From Deltaproteobacteria bacterium (lineage in GTDB: Bacteria; Desulfobacterota; BSN033; UBA1163): DNA of 24,882 nt. The first letter of the stretch is position 1. Each line of letters opens with the position of its first letter. The stretch covers positions 1-24,882 of the forward strand of contig VGRU01000028.1 of NCBI GenBank assembly GCA_016875255.1. The letters run 5' to 3'. A program made the position numbers and the translations under genes. Positions 13,338-22,191 of the stretch are shown in pieces. Under the pieces are notes generated by a model. The model worked only from the letters and a program-made list of their open reading frames with translations, did no database searches and was not told the DNA's origin.

Positions 13338-14569
13338 AAAAATTATCAGCGGTCTTATTAATTACCATCTTCTGTATTTTAAGTTCGAATTTCCTTGCCG
13401 GCGCGAGTGAGAAAAAAGTCGTGAATTTCTGGAGCCGAAAAACAGGGCCGGACCAGCTTGTGATTCAACAAGCAGTTGAAGCATTTAACAAAGAACATCC
13501 GCAAATTGAAGTGAAGTTTCAGGTGATGCCATGGGGGCCGGCCTATTATAGCAGGATCCGGACCGCCATTTTATCAGGCCAGCCACCTGAAATCTTTGAC
13601 ATTGCTCCTTGGCTTAGCACTTATTTCTTCCCCTATGTACAATCTTTCTCTGAAGGAGACCTCGCTGCCCTGGGAATTCGCAAGGGTGAATATGCCACGG
13701 AAGCCATCGAGGGAATCCGTTATGGAGATCGCTATATCGGGGTCCCAATGAGTGTTTTAACCCTGGCTCTCTATTACAATAAAGACCTTTTCCAGAAGGC
13801 AGGGTTAGACCCCGAGAGGCCTCCGCGGGATTCAAAAGAGTTTATAGAATACGCAAAGAAACTCACACTTGACACCACCGGTGGCGGAAAAATTGACCAA
13901 TGGGGATGGATGATGGGAAATTCGCTTAATCCCAACGCCTGGCTTTGGGAGAGCATCCTGGTTTCACACGGGGGATCGCTTCTTAACAAAGATTTTTCCA
14001 AAGTTGCATTTGAGGGGAAAACAGGCCTCGAATCCCTTCAATACCTGCTTGACTTAGCTAATGTCCACAAAGTGGCTCCGCTCGAGCTAGGTGATCCCGC
14101 TAAATCTTTTGTTGCAGGAAAACTCGGCATGACCATCGGCGGAATTTGGATGATTCCAGCCTATAAAGGAAAAGTTCGTTTTGGCGCTGCACCTTTACCT
14201 CAATTCGGATCGAAACGACCTGCTCAATGGGGAAGCCTCGATGTGTATGTCCTTCCAAAACACACCCCACAAGCCCTAACTTTTGCGAAGTGGATGGCTG
14301 GCCCTGAGGGACAGAAATATTATGCTAAAACCCATTTACCCGCTCGCCTGGAAGTATTGCGATCCACTGCCGTTACAGACGATCCGTACTTCTCAGCCCT
14401 TTCCAAGGGTATTCCACAGACCTTTATCCCTTCTCCCCACAAGGACTTGATGGAAGTTTACGACCGCGTTTGGAAAGGGATCCAAAGCGCCTATAACCGT
14501 TCTCTTACTCCTCAACAGGCGCTTGAACAGGCAGCAAGAGAATCGAATGAAATTCTTGAGAGAAAATAA
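13334..14569 (+). CDS. ABC transporter sugar-binding protein (family 1 solute-binding)
   Basis: A 411-residue extracellular solute-binding protein. A signal peptide occupies the first 23 residues or so (hydrophobic VLLITIFCILSSNFLAG; no lipobox Cys at the cleavage site). The mature N-terminus VNFWSRKTGPDQ and AVEAFNKEHPQIEVKFQVMP are typical of cluster-B carbohydrate-binding proteins of the maltose/UgpB type. GGIWMIPAYKG and a YAKTHLPAR segment near the end are also family patterns. A consensus AAGGAGGT (13318-13325) precedes the ATG. In the periplasm it would capture a mono- or oligosaccharide for the two permeases that follow. The ligand cannot be told from sequence; the GH51-type gene downstream suggests an arabinoside. 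Confidence 0.92.
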   Translation: MKKLSAVLLITIFCILSSNFLAGASEKKVVNFWSRKTGPDQLVIQQAVEAFNKEHPQIEVKFQVMPWGPAYYSRIRTAILSGQPPEIFDIAPWLSTYFFPYVQSFSEGDLAALGIRKGEYATEAIEGIRYGDRYIGVPMSVLTLALYYNKDLFQKAGLDPERPPRDSKEFIEYAKKLTLDTTGGGKIDQWGWMMGNSLNPNAWLWESILVSHGGSLLNKDFSKVAFEGKTGLESLQYLLDLANVHKVAPLELGDPAKSFVAGKLGMTIGGIWMIPAYKGKVRFGAAPLPQFGSKRPAQWGSLDVYVLPKHTPQALTFAKWMAGPEGQKYYAKTHLPARLEVLRSTAVTDDPYFSALSKGIPQTFIPSPHKDLMEVYDRVWKGIQSAYNRSLTPQQALEQAARESNEILERK

Positions 14570-14624
14570 CCAAAAGAAATTCTAAAAAAACCCAGTCGGG
14601 AGAGCCATTTGCATCAATTGGTAA

Positions 14625-15545
14625 ATGAGAGCCTCAAAGACAAAGGTTTTGGTTCATAAGATGGCAATCAGGCGCTTAAAGGAGCGGGTTGGAATCCCCT
14701 ATCTCTTTCTCGCTCCTTTTCTTGTCTTCTACTTCATTTTCCTTATTTTTCCTATAATTCAGGGATTTTATGTAAGCCTCACAAACTGGGATATGATGAG
14801 CCCGGAAAAACCTTTCGTGGGGCTTTCCAACTTTAAGTTTCTCCTCTATCGAGATAGCATCTTTTGGCCAAGTGTCAAAGCGACACTTGAGTATATTCTC
14901 CTCAATGTTCCAATAAAAATAGTCCTCGGTTTAATTCTCGCCCTGGCATTGAATCAAAGGTTAAGAAGTACGATGATTCACCGAACAGCCATCTTTATCC
15001 CCTTTGTAATTAATGCTGCGGCTATTGGCCTTCTCTGGAATTGGATCTTGGATCCACAGGTAGGACTTTTAAATTATTATCTCGCAAAAATCGGACTCCT
15101 CCCGCAGAAATTATTGGTGGATCCAAAATGGACAATGCTGGCTGTTGTGGGCGTTACGGTTTGGTGGAGCATTGCCTTTAACACCATTGTTTTTTTGGCA
15201 GGACTGCAGGACATTCCGGAAACATACTATGAGGCTGCGAAGATCGATGGGGCCAGTTCCTGGAAGTGCTTCTGGCATATCACCCTCCCCTGTCTAATGC
15301 CAGCAACGATGTTTGTGACAATTATGCAGGTCATCGGATCTTTTCAGGCATTTGGAAACATTTACCTCTTAACCGGAGGGGGGCCGGTAAATGCGACAAG
15401 AGTCTTAATGATTCATCTTTATGAAACCGGGTTCAGTTATTTTAGAATGGGACCGGCAGCGGCTATTGCTGTTATTTTATTTGTAATCGTTATGGTCTTT
15501 ACAATCATTCAATTGAGATTGTTTAAAATAAGGGTAGAGTATTAA
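14625..15545 (+). CDS. Sugar ABC transporter permease (MalF/UgpA type)
   Basis: A 306-residue membrane protein with about six helices, including a first helix at 25-48 (YLFLAPFLVFYFIFLIFP). It has the EAA loop that contacts the ATPase (YEAAKIDGASSWKCFWHITL), and the GGGPVNAT motif typical of the MalF/UgpA group. No good ribosome site precedes either the ATG at 14625 or an alternative at 14661, so the start is uncertain by 12 residues. It pairs with the next gene, whose ATG overlaps its stop by one base. Confidence 0.92.
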   Translation: MRASKTKVLVHKMAIRRLKERVGIPYLFLAPFLVFYFIFLIFPIIQGFYVSLTNWDMMSPEKPFVGLSNFKFLLYRDSIFWPSVKATLEYILLNVPIKIVLGLILALALNQRLRSTMIHRTAIFIPFVINAAAIGLLWNWILDPQVGLLNYYLAKIGLLPQKLLVDPKWTMLAVVGVTVWWSIAFNTIVFLAGLQDIPETYYEAAKIDGASSWKCFWHITLPCLMPATMFVTIMQVIGSFQAFGNIYLLTGGGPVNATRVLMIHLYETGFSYFRMGPAAAIAVILFVIVMVFTIIQLRLFKIRVEY

Positions 15546-16402
15546 TGATTTTTCTAAAAAGAGCTGTAGCCAGAAAACTTGGGAGATTTGGGCTTTTCTT
15601 GCTGCTTACGATCATAAGCCTTGCCTTTTTCTTGCCAATTCTATGGATGATTTCTTCATCCCTGACTCCAAACCAAAGAGTATTTCAATATCCTCCTCAG
15701 TGGATACCCGATACTTCAACATTGGATAACTATGTTGATGTTTTTACTACAGTGCGAACGGTGCGAATCGGAAGGGCTCTACTGAATAGTGCCTTCGTTG
15801 CAATTGTAACAGTAATGATTACTCTCATCATCTCGTCCTTGGCCGCATATCCTCTGGCAAGGATGGATTTCCCTGGAAAGAATAGCCTTTTCATCCTTGT
15901 TTTGGCCGGGTTGATGATCCCTGGGGAGGTGACTTTTGTCTCTCTTTTCCTGATTTTTAACAAACTGGGATGGGTTAACAGCTATCAAGCCCTGATTCTT
16001 CCCTCCCTGGCAGCCCCTTTTGGTGTGTTCTTGTTAAGGCAATTCTTCCTCTCCATTCCTAAAAGTCTTGAAGACGCGGCCAAGATTGACGGTTGTGGAC
16101 CATTTAAAACTCTTTTTACTATCATTCTGCCGCTTGCCAAACCGGCTTTGGCAACCTTGACGATCTTCCTCTTTCTCCATAGCTGGAATAATTTTCTTTG
16201 GCCCCTCATCGTTGTAACCGAACCTAAGAAAATGACGGTTCCGGTCGTCCTTGCATTCTATGCCGCAACGTTCCAGTCCACGCTTGAATGGGGAACTTTG
16301 ATGGCTGCCGCTTTTCTTTCCAGCTTCCTCCCGGTCGCCCTCTTTCTAATTCTTCAGAAACAGTTCGTTCGGGGAATCACCCTCAGTGGGTTGAAAGGAT
16401 AA
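15545..16402 (+). CDS. Sugar ABC transporter permease (MalG/UgpE type)
   Basis: A 285-residue partner permease of the MalG/UgpE type, with about six membrane helices. The start of helix 1 is LFLLLTIISLAFFLPILWMI, followed by SSLTPNQRVF, a characteristic early loop of this group. The EAA loop is DAAKIDGCGPFKTLFTIILP. It ends with GLKG, the usual MalG-like C-terminus. It shares one base with the stop of the first permease, showing tight co-translation. Together they form the translocation channel. Confidence 0.93.
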   Translation: MIFLKRAVARKLGRFGLFLLLTIISLAFFLPILWMISSSLTPNQRVFQYPPQWIPDTSTLDNYVDVFTTVRTVRIGRALLNSAFVAIVTVMITLIISSLAAYPLARMDFPGKNSLFILVLAGLMIPGEVTFVSLFLIFNKLGWVNSYQALILPSLAAPFGVFLLRQFFLSIPKSLEDAAKIDGCGPFKTLFTIILPLAKPALATLTIFLFLHSWNNFLWPLIVVTEPKKMTVPVVLAFYAATFQSTLEWGTLMAAAFLSSFLPVALFLILQKQFVRGITLSGLKG

Positions 16403-16408
16403 TCTTAA

Positions 16409-18346
16409 GTGGCCAGAAGAGATTGCACAATTGAAATTAATTATAAAGAGAAAGTGGGAGAAATCAATCCTCTGATTTATGGAGGAGGTTTTGAACCTTT
16501 GGGGGGAGCCCTTCAATTGGGCCTCGATGCCCAGATGCTCGAAGGAGAAAGTTTTGAGGAAGAAGATGTTAATCAAGATGGCATCTCCGATAAATGGCTG
16601 CCCGTATCTAATGGGAATCACCTTGCAAGATACAGCAGGGATGGCTACCATGTTTTTAATGGCTTCTACTCTCAGAAAATCGACATTCTTTTCTACAAAA
16701 ATGGAGAAAGAGGGATAAAACAGAAAAATCTGTCTTTAACAAGAGGGATGAAGTATTTTGCTTCTCTGCACCTTCGACAAAAGGGAATGGACAAAGGAAG
16801 TTCTGTCACAGTTTATCTCCGTCGAGGGGAAAGGATCTATGCCCGGCAAACCATAAAGGAGGTCCCTTCTGAATGGAAAAGATTTGTCTTCCCATTAGTG
16901 GCAGGTGGTTCGGATCCACGGGCAGAATTCTGGATCACATTAAAAGGAAAAGGGGCGCTTTGGATAGATCAGGTTTCCCTGATACCCCAAAAAACTTACC
17001 GGAACCATGGTACACGTAAAGATATTATGAAGGCGATTGCTTCGATTCAACCTGTCTTTATCAGGTGGCCAGGGGGTTGGTTTGCGGAAAATTATAGATG
17101 GAAAATGGGCGTTGGTCCGGTTTATCTTCGATCCCCGATAAAAAAGTTTTGTTCAAGTGTAAGGGGGAAGAATGATCCTTCCTGGGAATCGAACCGTTTT
17201 GGTACAGATGAATTCATCCAATTTTGTAGGGACATTGGTGCGATTCCCCTTTTGACGATTAATATCGGATATGAGGAGGGGAGGCTATCGGAAGAATTTT
17301 TAAAAGAGGCCATAGACTGGGTTGAATATTGCAATGGTGAAGCCGAAACCAAATTCGGTGCATTAAGGGCAGCCAATGGACATCCAAAGCCTTACGGAGT
17401 AACGTACTGGGAGATCGGGAATGAACCATGGGAGATGGGTGCTGAAAATTATGGTCATCTTTTCATACAATTTTCACGGGCTCTAAAGAAAAAAGATCAA
17501 AACATCAAATTAATCGCTGCTGGGGGTAATGGCTACGATCGCAATTGGAATCAGAAAGTAATAGAGATCGCCGGAAAGTATATGGACTATTTAGATCTTC
17601 ATTATTATTTCGGAAATCCCGATTACCGGGAGGCAATGTCCGAACCCCTGAAATATGAAATCTTCTTAAACGAATTGCACACCTATATGACCTCCCATAA
17701 GCAAAATGTCAAATTGGCCATTTTGGAATGGAATTCGAATATAAACCTGAAGGATGCAGGTCGGTTAAAGGAAGGTCTCTACGCAGCAAGTTTTTTTAAC
17801 GCTTTAGAAAGGCAGAGTGGTTTTGTAGCCCTATCCTCTCCATGGCCATTGCTTAGAAGGGTGCAGCCTTTATATAATTATATATCGGATCACGGGCTTA
17901 TTCGGTTTGACAACCATCGTATTTATCTTTCTCCGACTGCATTAGCTTTTCAATTATATCGCCGGCATTTCGCGCCGGAAAGGTTAAACTGCAAATTAAA
18001 AAATTGCCCTTCTTTCGTTACGGAAAAGGGATCTGAAATTTTGAGCCTGGACGTGGTAGCTACCAGGAACAGGGAAGAAGGAAACCTCATCTTAAAAGTG
18101 GTGAATAAAGACCCTCGGAAAGCTATTCGATCAAAAATCTTTATTCAAGGACGTAACACATTAAAAATAGGTGGCATTGCTTCGATTCTAAACGGTTCTA
18201 CCGTGAACACAAGGAATAGTATCAATCATCCGGATAGGGTAAAGATTGGGTCAAAAAAAATTGAAATAAAAGGGGAAAACATTTCATATCGCTTCCCTGC
18301 CCATTCAGTTACAGTTATTCAACTGAAAACTAAACCTCGGGTTTAA
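16409..18346 (+). CDS. GH51-type alpha-L-arabinofuranosidase (cytoplasmic) with CBM-like insert
   Basis: A 645-residue glycoside hydrolase. The catalytic barrel has the acid/base Glu339 in YWEIGNEPW (333-341) and the likely nucleophile Glu440 in LAILEWNSN (436-444), about 100 residues apart as in GH51 and clan GH-A. IRWPGGWFAENYRW (218-231) is another GH51 landmark. Residues about 65-195 form a beta-rich insert ending GALWIDQVSLIP, typical of a CBM4/9-like carbohydrate-binding module. GH51 enzymes release L-arabinose from arabinosides. No signal peptide is seen, so hydrolysis would happen in the cytoplasm after transport. The GTG start at 16409 is preceded by AAAGGAT. A related GH-A family is possible, and substrate is inferred. 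Confidence 0.8.
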   Translation: MARRDCTIEINYKEKVGEINPLIYGGGFEPLGGALQLGLDAQMLEGESFEEEDVNQDGISDKWLPVSNGNHLARYSRDGYHVFNGFYSQKIDILFYKNGERGIKQKNLSLTRGMKYFASLHLRQKGMDKGSSVTVYLRRGERIYARQTIKEVPSEWKRFVFPLVAGGSDPRAEFWITLKGKGALWIDQVSLIPQKTYRNHGTRKDIMKAIASIQPVFIRWPGGWFAENYRWKMGVGPVYLRSPIKKFCSSVRGKNDPSWESNRFGTDEFIQFCRDIGAIPLLTINIGYEEGRLSEEFLKEAIDWVEYCNGEAETKFGALRAANGHPKPYGVTYWEIGNEPWEMGAENYGHLFIQFSRALKKKDQNIKLIAAGGNGYDRNWNQKVIEIAGKYMDYLDLHYYFGNPDYREAMSEPLKYEIFLNELHTYMTSHKQNVKLAILEWNSNINLKDAGRLKEGLYAASFFNALERQSGFVALSSPWPLLRRVQPLYNYISDHGLIRFDNHRIYLSPTALAFQLYRRHFAPERLNCKLKNCPSFVTEKGSEILSLDVVATRNREEGNLILKVVNKDPRKAIRSKIFIQGRNTLKIGGIASILNGSTVNTRNSINHPDRVKIGSKKIEIKGENISYRFPAHSVTVIQLKTKPRV

Positions 18347-18374
18347 AAATCCGCCAAGAAAGGAGCAAAAAAGG

Positions 18375-20258
18375 ATGCCTCATGGGTATAATGGCCGGAT
18401 CTTAAGAATTAACCTCTCAAAAATGGAAATAAAGACCGAAGAACCAGAAGAACTCATTTATCGTAAATATTTGGGAGGAGGCGGACTTGCTTCTTACTAT
18501 TTACTGAAAGAAATGGGTAAAGGGATTGATCCGCTTTCTCCTGAAAACATATTGATCTTTTCGACTTCTGTCATCTGTGGCACACTTTGCGGCGGTGCAA
18601 GCAGGTTTACCGTGGCTGCTAAGTCTCCCCTTACGGGAGGATTTGGTGAAGCCGAAGCTGGGGGATGGTGGGGGCCTGAATTAAAATTTGCGGGCTATGA
18701 TGCTATTATCATCAAAGGTGCGGCCAAGCATCCTGTTTACCTCTGGATTCATGATGAAAAGGCCGAAATCAGGGATGCGAAATCTTTATGGGGAATGGTT
18801 TCAGGCGAGGCCCAACTTGCAATCCGGAAGGAATTGGCCGATGATCGGGTAAAAATCGCGATGATCGGCCCAGGTGGTGAACATTTGGTCAAGTACGCCT
18901 GCGTGATAAATGACCTGAGACACGTAAATGGGCGTACGGGCATGGGGGCCGTAATGGGTTCCAAGTACCTCAAGGCCATTGCAGTACGGGGTACCAAGAA
19001 ATTAGAGGTTTACGATCAGGCAATGGTCAAAGGGACCGCCCGATGGGTCGCAGAAAATTATGAAAAACAACCTGGCAGCCTTCATGATCTGGGAACAGCT
19101 CGGAATATTCTTCCCCTTAATCAAAGGGGAATTCTTCCTACGAGAAATTTCTTAAAAGGACAATTTGAAAAAGCCGAGGGAATCAGCGGTGAAATGATGA
19201 AAGAAACGATACTGACCGGACGTGGAACCTGCTATGCCTGCCCTATCCGCTGCAAAAGAGAGGTAAGGACAGAGGGAGAAGACTATGTAGCTCAAGAATA
19301 CGGAGGACCCGAGTATGAAACCATTGCTTCCTTCGGCTCTCTCTGCGAGGTGGGTGATCTGAACGTCATTAGTAAAGCTCATGAGCTCTGTCAGAAATAT
19401 ACTCTCGATACAATCTCAACGGGTGTGACGATCGCCTTTGCGATGGAGTGTTATGAAAATGGATTGATTGACGGGAAAGATACCGATGGCATTGATCTTC
19501 ATTTTGGAGATGGACAGGCAATGCTTGCAATGATTAAAAAAATTGCATACCGGGAGGGCTTGGGAAATGTTTTAGCAGAGGGAGTCAAAAGTGCTGCTTT
19601 GAAGATTGGTAAGGGCTCAGAAAAATACGCTCAGCATGTTAAAGGCCAAGAGATTCCTCTTCACGAACCCCGGGGAAAAACCGGGCTTGGATTGGCTTAT
19701 GCTCTTTCTCCGACGGGGGCTGACCATAACGAAGCTCCTCACGACCCTATATTTGAAATGCCCGGGAAATGGCTCAGTTCAATTGCTCCTCTCGGGATAT
19801 TAGAACCTATTGAAAGTCTGGACCTTGGGCCTCAAAAAGTCCGACTGTTCGTTTATCTCCAGCAGCTATTCAATTTGTACAATTCCATAGGTTTATGTAA
19901 TTTAGTGGGAATTCCATTTGGGCCTCTTTCTCTTGACAGGCTCGTTAACTACGTTAGAGCGGTTACAGGATGGGATACAAGCCTTTGGGAGCTATTAAAA
20001 GTGGGAGAAAGAGCAGGGGGCATGGCCAGAACTTTTAATATCAGGGAAGGGTTTGGCCCCGCTGATGATAATCTTCCGGAACGCTTCTTTTCTCCCCTAA
20101 CAAATGGCTCAATGGAAGGGGCCCGAATTGACCCGGACGAATTTAAAAAAGCTATACAGAATTATTATCAAATGGTGGGCTGGGATCCTGTTACCGGGAT
20201 TCCAATACAGTCGAAAGCTGAAGAACTCGGTATCGGCTGGATTAAAGATGTGATTTAA
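18375..20258 (+). CDS. Aldehyde:ferredoxin oxidoreductase (tungsten-pterin enzyme)
   Basis: A 627-residue member of the AOR family, close to the usual 600-620. The N-terminus (GRILRINLSKMEIK, then YLGGGGLASYYLL) and ASRFTVAAKSPLTGGFGEA are the typical pterin-binding start. The [4Fe-4S] cluster ligands are CYACPIRC (Cys286, Cys289, Cys293) and Cys508 in SIGLC. GADHNEAPHDP belongs to the second pterin-binding region. These enzymes oxidise aldehydes to acids, reducing ferredoxin; some members act on other substrates. AAAGGAG lies 9 bases before the ATG, 28 bases after the GH51-like gene. In this operon it may oxidise a sugar-derived aldehyde such as glycolaldehyde or glyceraldehyde. It is soluble and oxygen-sensitive, arguing for an anaerobe. 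Confidence 0.95.
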   Translation: MPHGYNGRILRINLSKMEIKTEEPEELIYRKYLGGGGLASYYLLKEMGKGIDPLSPENILIFSTSVICGTLCGGASRFTVAAKSPLTGGFGEAEAGGWWGPELKFAGYDAIIIKGAAKHPVYLWIHDEKAEIRDAKSLWGMVSGEAQLAIRKELADDRVKIAMIGPGGEHLVKYACVINDLRHVNGRTGMGAVMGSKYLKAIAVRGTKKLEVYDQAMVKGTARWVAENYEKQPGSLHDLGTARNILPLNQRGILPTRNFLKGQFEKAEGISGEMMKETILTGRGTCYACPIRCKREVRTEGEDYVAQEYGGPEYETIASFGSLCEVGDLNVISKAHELCQKYTLDTISTGVTIAFAMECYENGLIDGKDTDGIDLHFGDGQAMLAMIKKIAYREGLGNVLAEGVKSAALKIGKGSEKYAQHVKGQEIPLHEPRGKTGLGLAYALSPTGADHNEAPHDPIFEMPGKWLSSIAPLGILEPIESLDLGPQKVRLFVYLQQLFNLYNSIGLCNLVGIPFGPLSLDRLVNYVRAVTGWDTSLWELLKVGERAGGMARTFNIREGFGPADDNLPERFFSPLTNGSMEGARIDPDEFKKAIQNYYQMVGWDPVTGIPIQSKAEELGIGWIKDVI

Positions 20259-20318
20259 TCGAATTCGGGAAAGCTACTCTAATGCGGGAAATAATATTCT
20301 AAAAAAGGAGATGCGGGG

Positions 20319-20960
20319 ATGCCGAAATCACACCTAAAGGGAAAAACAAAAGAATTTGAGCTCCTTCTGGAAGAAGCAAAAAAAGTTGGTTCTTTAGAAG
20401 CAAGAATTATCACCCCGGACAAGGTGGTTGTGGAAGAACGTGTAGTCCTGAAATGCCAATTGGGGTGCCATATGTATGGCCAAAAATTTGTCTGTCCTCC
20501 TATGACGCCGACTCCGGATCAATTCAGAAAAATACTGGCAGAATATGGCCACATTCTTGTGGCAAAATTTCCTGCCGAAGCCGAAGCCGAAGAGGATGTG
20601 GGTAGAAGCCTCTTAAAGAATCTTTGCTCAGCCGATGTATCTCCTGACCTTAGGGAGCGAACGAAAAAGTTTTGGGATACCTGGAATAGAGACAAAAGGA
20701 ACATTCTTCTTTCAATGATAGATCTGGAGAAAACCGCTTTTAATAGAGGGTATGCATTGGCTATTGCATTGACCGCAGGTTCTTGTACCCTTTGCGAAAA
20801 ATGCAATATCAATGGAACTTGTACTCACCCAACGATGGCCCGGTTTTCTGAGCATGCCCTTGGTGTGAATGTAAGAAAGACCCTGAAAAACATCGGGATG
20901 TCAGTTAAATTTCCATTCGAGAAAAAACCGGAAGGTATCGGTATGCTGCTGATTGAGTAA
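20319..20960 (+). CDS. DUF2284 predicted Fe-S (metal-binding) protein
   Basis: A 213-residue protein of the DUF2284 family, annotated as predicted metal-binding. Two cysteine clusters are visible: Cys46, Cys50 and Cys59 (CQLGC...VCPP), and Cys156, Cys159, Cys162 and Cys168 (CTLCEKCNINGTC). The second is a CxxCxxC...C pattern like a ferredoxin [4Fe-4S] site. There is no signal peptide or membrane segment. AAAGGAG precedes the ATG. Its role is not established. Position between the AOR and hydroxyacid dehydrogenase genes suggests it may carry electrons for, or help mature, the tungsten enzyme, but that is inference. Confidence 0.85.
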   Translation: MPKSHLKGKTKEFELLLEEAKKVGSLEARIITPDKVVVEERVVLKCQLGCHMYGQKFVCPPMTPTPDQFRKILAEYGHILVAKFPAEAEAEEDVGRSLLKNLCSADVSPDLRERTKKFWDTWNRDKRNILLSMIDLEKTAFNRGYALAIALTAGSCTLCEKCNINGTCTHPTMARFSEHALGVNVRKTLKNIGMSVKFPFEKKPEGIGMLLIE

Positions 20961-21017
20961 TAAAAAGATAGGAATCAACAGATTGAAGACCTGGAAAAAT
21001 ATGAAAGGAGATAGAGG

Positions 21018-22046
21018 ATGGTTAATAGAATTCTCGTTCCCTGGGCGATGCCCCAGGCTGGAAAAGAGGTTTTGCAAAATTCTAAAGCAGAAATCATCTA
21101 CCTCCACGGGCCTCGCGGGGAAGTTCCGGAATTCAAAGAATTAATCAAAGAAGTACGCCATGTGGACGTTCTGATCCCGAGAGGTACCCAGTCCATTTCG
21201 AAACAGGTGATCATGACTAACACCGATCTCCGGGGAATTGCCAATTATGGAGTGGGATATGATAATATTGACGTCATCACAGCCACCCGACTCGGCATTC
21301 CTGTCACTAATACGCCCGGAGTCTTGACAGAAACGACTGCAGATCTTGCTTGGGCCTTGTTAATGGCGACGGCGAGACTGATTCCTCAAGCACATATTTA
21401 TACTATTTCTGGCCAATGGAAAGGACCTGGCAGTAAGGTCTTTATGGGTCTGGATATAGGACCAGGGGGATCAAACAGGCCGAAAACTCTTGGCATTATT
21501 GGTTTTGGCAGAATCGGACGAACTGTAGTGGAAAGAAGCCGGGGTTTCAAGATGAAGGTTCTTGCTTATGACCCTTTTTTAAAAAAAATGATTGAAAAAA
21601 CCAGAGGAGTCCAGTATAGACAGCTGAAAAATCTGCTTAAAGAAAGTGATTTTGTTTCCCTCCATTGCCCATTAACCAAGAAGACGTTTCATCTCATTGG
21701 GGAAAAAGAACTTAACTTGATGAAGCCCACTTCTATTTTAATCAATACTTCCCGTGGACCTGTGCTGGACGAAAAGGCACTTGTGATCGCCTTGAAGAAA
21801 GGCAGAATTGCGGGAGCGGGATTAGATGTTTACGAGAAGGAGCCGCGTCTTTATCCAGGCCTTACAAAATTGAAAAATGTAGTCTTGCTTCCCCACATAG
21901 GAAGCGCAACCCGGGACACCCGTGAACAGATGTCCGTAGTCGCTGCAAAAAATGCTTTGGCAATGCTGAAAGGCGTAAAACCTCCGGATATTGTCAACCC
22001 ACAAGTCTTTAACTCACCAAAATATAAACAAAAGTTGATGAGTTAA
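21018..22046 (+). CDS. D-2-hydroxyacid dehydrogenase (phosphoglycerate dehydrogenase-like)
   Basis: A 342-residue NAD(P)-dependent D-isomer-specific 2-hydroxyacid dehydrogenase. The Rossmann motif is GFGRIG (162-167). The catalytic trio is Arg246 in NTSRGPVLDE, Glu275 in DVYEKEP and His293 in LPHIGSAT. TETTADLAWALLMATAR is a conserved helix linking the domains. The family interconverts 2-keto and D-2-hydroxy acids, such as hydroxypyruvate/glycerate or glyoxylate/glycolate; the ACT regulatory domain of biosynthetic SerA is absent. AAAGGAG before the ATG is a good ribosome site. It lies between the AOR/DUF2284 pair and the aldolase, so a catabolic role in this operon is more likely than serine synthesis. 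Confidence 0.9.
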   Translation: MVNRILVPWAMPQAGKEVLQNSKAEIIYLHGPRGEVPEFKELIKEVRHVDVLIPRGTQSISKQVIMTNTDLRGIANYGVGYDNIDVITATRLGIPVTNTPGVLTETTADLAWALLMATARLIPQAHIYTISGQWKGPGSKVFMGLDIGPGGSNRPKTLGIIGFGRIGRTVVERSRGFKMKVLAYDPFLKKMIEKTRGVQYRQLKNLLKESDFVSLHCPLTKKTFHLIGEKELNLMKPTSILINTSRGPVLDEKALVIALKKGRIAGAGLDVYEKEPRLYPGLTKLKNVVLLPHIGSATRDTREQMSVVAAKNALAMLKGVKPPDIVNPQVFNSPKYKQKLMS

Positions 22047-22139
22047 ATTGCTCAAAATATTTTCTCGGATTCAGGCAGTTTTTTAAAAAAGATGGACTCC
22101 CCCAGCCAAATTAATTCTCCAGCAAACCAGGTTATATTT

Positions 22140-22166
22140 TCAGTCATTTTAAAAAATGATAACTGA
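22140..22166 (+). other. Imperfect hairpin in the spacer before the aldolase gene
   Basis: TCAGT (22140-22144) pairs with ACTGA (22162-22166), and CATTTT with AAAATG inside, with a small bulge. It lies in a 145-base spacer, the longest within the operon, and about 8 bases before the ribosome site AAAGGAGAG. It could be an RNA-processing or attenuation site. Confidence 0.3.
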
Positions 22167-22191
22167 ATGAAAAAGGAGAGAGGAGCAAGAA

